A stretch of DNA of 64,000 nucleotides from Flavobacteriales bacterium (lineage in GTDB: Bacteria > Bacteroidota > Bacteroidia > Flavobacteriales_F > PHOS-HE28): assembly GCA_030584065.1 (NCBI GenBank), contig CP129489.1:2647497-2711496 (forward strand), read 5' to 3'. The notes under the pieces are model-generated. The model had not been told where the DNA came from. It did no database searches and was given only the letters and a program-made list of their open reading frames with translations. This document shows positions 61,200-64,000 of this stretch, piece by piece. Made by a program: the position numbers and the translations under genes. The stretch's first letter is position 1. Each line of letters starts with the position of its first letter.

Positions 61200-62429
61200 A
61201 TGAACCTCCCCCTCCTCTTCGCCCGCCGTTACCTGCTGGCCAAGCGCAGCACCAACGCGATCAATGTGATCACGTGGATCAGCATCGTGGTGATCGCGGT
61301 GGTCACCGGCGCCATGGTGGTGGTGATGAGCGCCATGAACGGCATCGCCGAGCTGGTGGACAGGATCTACTCGCCCTTCGACCTCGATATCACCATCACG
61401 CCCGCCCAAGGCAAGACGCTCGCGCGCGACTCCATCGACCTGGGCGCCCTGCTCGCGCGCGCCGATGTGGAGCAGGCCAGCTTCACCATCGAGGAGAACG
61501 TGCTGCTGCGCTGCGGCGACCAGCAGGCCGTGGCCACCCTGAAGGGCGTGGAGCCGCAATACCTGGGCATGGCCGGCATGGAGCGCTACATCTTCACCGG
61601 CGACGCCGCGCTGGAGGGCGCCACCGGGCCCGCCGCCATCCTGGGCCTCGGGCTCAAGGCCGACCTCGGCGTGCCACTGGACGATGGCGTGTTCCAGCCG
61701 CTGGAGATCAGCGCGCCCATCCGGGGCCGCAAGCTGAGCAAGTACAAGCAGGCGGCCTTCGAGCAAGCAGCTGTGGCCATGAGCGGCTCCTTCAGCATGA
61801 ACATGGAATACGACAGCAAGTACGCCGTAGTGCCGCTGGACCTGGCGGCCGAGCTGCTCCACTACGACAGCGCGGCCAGCGCCCTGGAGCTGAAGCTGAA
61901 GCCCAAGGCCGACATGGACCGCGCGGCGCGTGAGATCGCCACAACGCTGGGCCCGCGCTATACCGTGAAGACGCGCTACCAGAAGAACGCGCTGATGTAC
62001 CAGACCAACGCCACCGAGAAGCTCGTGGCCTTCGTGGTGCTCGCCTTCATCGGCCTCATCGGCGCCTTCAACGTGATCGCCTCGCTCACCATGATGATGA
62101 TTGAGAAGAAAGAGGACATGCGCACGCTGATGAGCATGGGCGCCACGGCGCGCATGGTGCGCCGCATCTTCCTGCACGAAGGGCTGCTGATCGTGCTGGC
62201 GGGCGCGGGCATCGGCCTGGCGCTGGGCGTGGGCATCGTGCTGGCGCAGCAACGCTTCGCCCTCGTGGAGATGGCCGAGGCCATCACTGACTCCTTCCCG
62301 GTGAAGCTCGTGGGCACCGACCTGCTGCTGATCACCGCAACCGTGCTCGCCATCGGCCTGCTGGCCACCTGGGTGCCGCTGCGCGCGCTGAGCCGCAGGT
62401 TCCTCTACGCCACGGCGGCGAGGGCGTAG
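61200..62429 (+). CDS. LolC/E-like (FtsX-type) ABC transporter permease
   Basis: 409-aa inner-membrane permease of the lipoprotein-release/MacB class. N-terminus LLFARRYLLAKRSTNAINVITWISI is typical of LolC/LolE, TM1 about 23-47, a large periplasmic domain to about 265, then three TM segments (AFVVLAFIGLIGAFNVIASL, the ILVLAG-type helix near 325-350, and a final one near 375-395). MIEKKEDMRTLMSMGA matches the coupling helix facing the LolD ATPase. The ATPase gene is not in the window. Repeats lie just upstream. Confidence 0.9.
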   Translation: MNLPLLFARRYLLAKRSTNAINVITWISIVVIAVVTGAMVVVMSAMNGIAELVDRIYSPFDLDITITPAQGKTLARDSIDLGALLARADVEQASFTIEENVLLRCGDQQAVATLKGVEPQYLGMAGMERYIFTGDAALEGATGPAAILGLGLKADLGVPLDDGVFQPLEISAPIRGRKLSKYKQAAFEQAAVAMSGSFSMNMEYDSKYAVVPLDLAAELLHYDSAASALELKLKPKADMDRAAREIATTLGPRYTVKTRYQKNALMYQTNATEKLVAFVVLAFIGLIGAFNVIASLTMMMIEKKEDMRTLMSMGATARMVRRIFLHEGLLIVLAGAGIGLALGVGIVLAQQRFALVEMAEAITDSFPVKLVGTDLLLITATVLAIGLLATWVPLRALSRRFLYATAARA

Positions 62430-63397
62430 GTCGCCTTCACCTCATCCAGGATCTGCTCGATAACAACCGGGTCCTTCTCCGTGCACAACCGCAAGCGCAC
62501 CTCCTTCACGTTGGGCAGTCCTTTCAGGTAGTTGCCGTAGTGCCGGCGCATCTCCACCACGCCTTCCCACGCGCCCTTCCACGCGAGTGATGCGCGCAGG
62601 TGCTGGCGCGCGGCCTCCACGCGATCGGTGATCGTGGGCGGGGCCTGGTGCGTGCCGGTGGCGATGTAGTGCTTGATCTCGTTGAAGATCCAAGGGTGCC
62701 CGATGCTCGCGCGGCCGATCATCACGCCGTCCACGCCGTAACGGCCACGGTAATCCACCGCCTTCTCCGGCGAGTCAATGTCGCCGTTGCCGAAGATGGG
62801 GATGCGCATGCGCGGGTTGTTCTTCACCGCTCCGATCAGGGTCCAATCCGCCGGGCCCTTGTACAGCTGCGCGCGCGTGCGGCCATGGATGCTCAGCGCG
62901 GCGATGCCCACGTCCTGCAGGCGCTCGGCCACTTCGATGATGTTCTTGCTCTTCTCGTCCCAGCCCAGGCGCGTCTTCACCGTCACGGGCAGCTTTACGG
63001 CCTTCACCACCTTCTCGGTGAGGCGCACCATCTTGTCCACATCGAGCAGCAGGCAGGCGCCGGCACCCTTGCTCACCACCTTGTGCACGGGGCAGCCATA
63101 ATTGATGTCGATGAGGTCGGGCTTGGCCGCCTCGGCGATGCGCGCGGCCTCTTCCATCGCGTCCTCGCTGCCGCCGAAGAGCTGGATGCCGATGGGCCTC
63201 TCGGCTTCGAAGATGTCGAGCTTCTTGAGGCCCTTGGCGGCCTGGCGGATCAGCCCCTCGCTGCTGATGAACTCAGTGAACATCAGGTCGGCCCCATGCT
63301 GCTTGCACAGCGCGCGGAAGGGCGGGTCGCTCACGTCCTCCATGGGCGCGAGGAGCAGCGGGAACTCCGGCAGTGTGATGGGGCCGATGCGGACCAT
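62405..63397 (-). CDS. dusB: tRNA-dihydrouridine synthase
   Basis: 330-aa FMN enzyme reducing uridines in tRNA. Features: PITLPEFPLLLAPMEDVSDPP, split as LLLAPMEDVSDPPFRALC, catalytic Cys in NYGCPVHKV (C102), VTVKTRLGWDEK, LSIHGRTRAQLYKGPADW and GNGDIDSPEKA. Most like DusB. The ATG at 63397 follows TACTTTTGA by 7 nt. Its 3' end overlaps that of the converging permease gene by 25 nt. Confidence 0.95.
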   Translation of the reverse strand: MVRIGPITLPEFPLLLAPMEDVSDPPFRALCKQHGADLMFTEFISSEGLIRQAAKGLKKLDIFEAERPIGIQLFGGSEDAMEEAARIAEAAKPDLIDINYGCPVHKVVSKGAGACLLLDVDKMVRLTEKVVKAVKLPVTVKTRLGWDEKSKNIIEVAERLQDVGIAALSIHGRTRAQLYKGPADWTLIGAVKNNPRMRIPIFGNGDIDSPEKAVDYRGRYGVDGVMIGRASIGHPWIFNEIKHYIATGTHQAPPTITDRVEAARQHLRASLAWKGAWEGVVEMRRHYGNYLKGLPNVKEVRLRLCTEKDPVVIEQILDEVKATYALAAVA

Positions 63398-63404
63398 GGG
63401 CGGC

Positions 63405-63413
63405 TCAAAAGTA
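63405..63413 (-). promoter_or_regulatory. -7 element TACTTTTGA for dusB
   Basis: Minus-strand TACTTTTG is an exact consensus match, 7 nt before the dusB ATG. It begins at the last base pair of the upstream terminator stem, so its TTTT also serves as that terminator's T-tract. Confidence 0.6.
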
Positions 63414-63441
63414 CGGAAGCCCCGCAGGGCGGGGCTTCCGT
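63413..63441 (-). terminator. Intrinsic terminator between exbD and dusB
   Basis: ACGGAAGCCCCGC and its exact complement form a 13-bp stem around a 3-nt loop, followed on the minus strand by ACTTTTG. It lies 23 bp after the exbD stop. Confidence 0.85.
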
Positions 63442-63463
63442 GCATCGGCAATGCAGGGGGCGC

Positions 63464-63916
63464 TCAGCGTCCCTGCGATGTGCTGTAGTTGATCTTCAGC
63501 GCGTTGCTCTTGCGGAGCTCCTGCTTCACATCGGTAACGATCTTCATGTAGGTCTCCTTGTCCACCTTCAGGGAGCGCGTGATCTTCGGGCGCAGCACCT
63601 CGTCGCGGCGCTCGTTGCCAGCCTTCACCCAAGGGTCGATCTCGTCCAGCCTGGCATACTGGTCGTTGAGCTGCAGCAAGGGCTCTGTGCCGAGCTCCTT
63701 GCTCGTGGGCGGTCCGATGTAGAGGTAATCCACCAAGGCCTTGTCCTCGAGCTTTGTGGTCTCCGTGGCCTCGGGCAGCGTGATCTTCACCTTCAGGTCC
63801 ACTTCGCGCATCACGGTGGTGACCATGAAGAAGAAGAGGAGCATGAAGATGATGTCAGGCAGCGAGGCCGTGCTGATGGCCGGGGTGGCGCCCTTCTTTT
63901 CCTTGAAGCGTGACAT
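63464..63916 (-). CDS. exbD: Biopolymer transporter ExbD
   Basis: 150-aa proton-channel subunit energising TonB or Tol systems. Short cytoplasmic N-terminus (MSRFKEKKGATPAISTASLP) with a single TM helix DIIFMLLFFFMVTTVM containing the functional Asp at its start (LPDIIFMLL). A periplasmic domain follows. Lies 4 bp after another gene of the same strand, consistent with the exbB-exbD-exbD order of Bacteroidota. Confidence 0.92.
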   Translation of the reverse strand: MSRFKEKKGATPAISTASLPDIIFMLLFFFMVTTVMREVDLKVKITLPEATETTKLEDKALVDYLYIGPPTSKELGTEPLLQLNDQYARLDEIDPWVKAGNERRDEVLRPKITRSLKVDKETYMKIVTDVKQELRKSNALKINYSTSQGR

Positions 63917-63920
63917 CGGA

Positions 63921-64000
63921 TCAGGCGGGTTTCTTGGTGACGTCCACCGGCTCGGCCTCGGAGATGCGCTGCGGATAGACCATGCGGATGGCCTTGATGA
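63921..64000 (-). CDS. 3' end of an upstream gene, possibly a second ExbD
   Basis: Only the last 25 codons lie in the window: IKAIRMVYPQRISEAEPVDV followed by TKKPA and TGA at 63921-63923. It ends 4 bp before the exbD start, so probably the same operon. In Bacteroidota this position usually holds another ExbD-family gene, but the fragment itself is too short to prove it. Confidence 0.5.
   Translation of the reverse strand, partial: IKAIRMVYPQRISEAEPVDVTKKPA

Overview
The window is a gene-dense, GC-rich chromosomal segment of a Bacteroidota bacterium, most likely a high-GC member of the Flavobacteriales like those known from wastewater metagenomes (taxonomy is inference). Supporting signs are several secreted proteins with type IX secretion (T9SS) C-terminal sorting domains, a DUF5686 outer-membrane protein with a carboxypeptidase-like N-terminal domain, MORN/YwqK repeats, paired ExbD genes, and promoters matching the Bacteroidota -7 element TAnnTTTG (here usually TACCTTCGC or TACTTTCGC). 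No rRNA, tRNA, CRISPR array, transposase, integrase or phage gene is visible. No gene-free stretch exceeds 300 bp; the longest is 11026-11268, where I see no clear promoter or terminator.

Layout. 1-3893 (minus): rimP-nusA-infB, preceded by a leader with a terminator-like hairpin and a 22-codon ORF. 3934-5586: MORN-repeat secreted protein. 5754-9779 (plus): four overlapping genes (pentaheme cytochrome, MOSC protein, queuosine-precursor transporter, GNAT acetyltransferase). 9781-11025: diheme cytochrome and a small basic protein. 11269-15225: two T9SS cargo genes, the first broken by two frameshifts, one at a C11 tract. 15244-16953: fused NuoE/NuoF-like diaphorase. 16970-22536 (minus): T9SS cargo, 2-oxoglutarate dehydrogenase E2 and E1, small helical protein. 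22634-26712 (plus): secreted protein, T9SS cargo, TIGR01777 epimerase. 26716-33523 (minus): prenyl diphosphate synthase, RmlA, MMPL/RND exporter, DUF5686 protein. 33625-34647: radical SAM/SPASM enzyme. 34690-39606: rplM-rpsI-rpsB-tsf-pyrH and frr, with an opposite-strand FkbM methyltransferase between pyrH and frr. 39795-42849 (minus): CsgG-like protein, outer-membrane barrel, kbl. 42972-43883: CPBP-like membrane protein. 44037-46209: gatC/plsC divergent from trpS. 46203-50556 (minus): two overlapping amidohydrolase genes. 50629-56352 (plus): YfcC-type carrier, b-type-like membrane protein, cytochrome c lipoprotein, HflX, PBP1A. 56349-59288 (minus): acyltransferase 3 and MsbA-like exporter. 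59323-62429 (plus): rbfA, four-helix-bundle gene with flanking repeats, methyltransferase, LolC/E-like permease. 62405-64000 (minus): dusB, exbD and the end of another gene.

The genes serve core translation and ribosome maturation (IF-2, NusA, RimP, RbfA, RRF, EF-Ts, S2, S9, L13, TrpRS, GatC, HflX, DusB), the TCA cycle, envelope biogenesis (PBP1A, MsbA-like, PlsC, LolC/E-like, RmlA) and surface secretion. The most unusual features are regulatory: start codons sit 3-6 nt after -7-like motifs, a 26-bp palindrome carries two interlocked divergent -7 boxes (msbA/rbfA), and the nusA operon has an attenuator-like leader. A four-helix-bundle cassette flanked by inverted repeats and a 4 x 21-bp array is the best candidate for an undescribed element.
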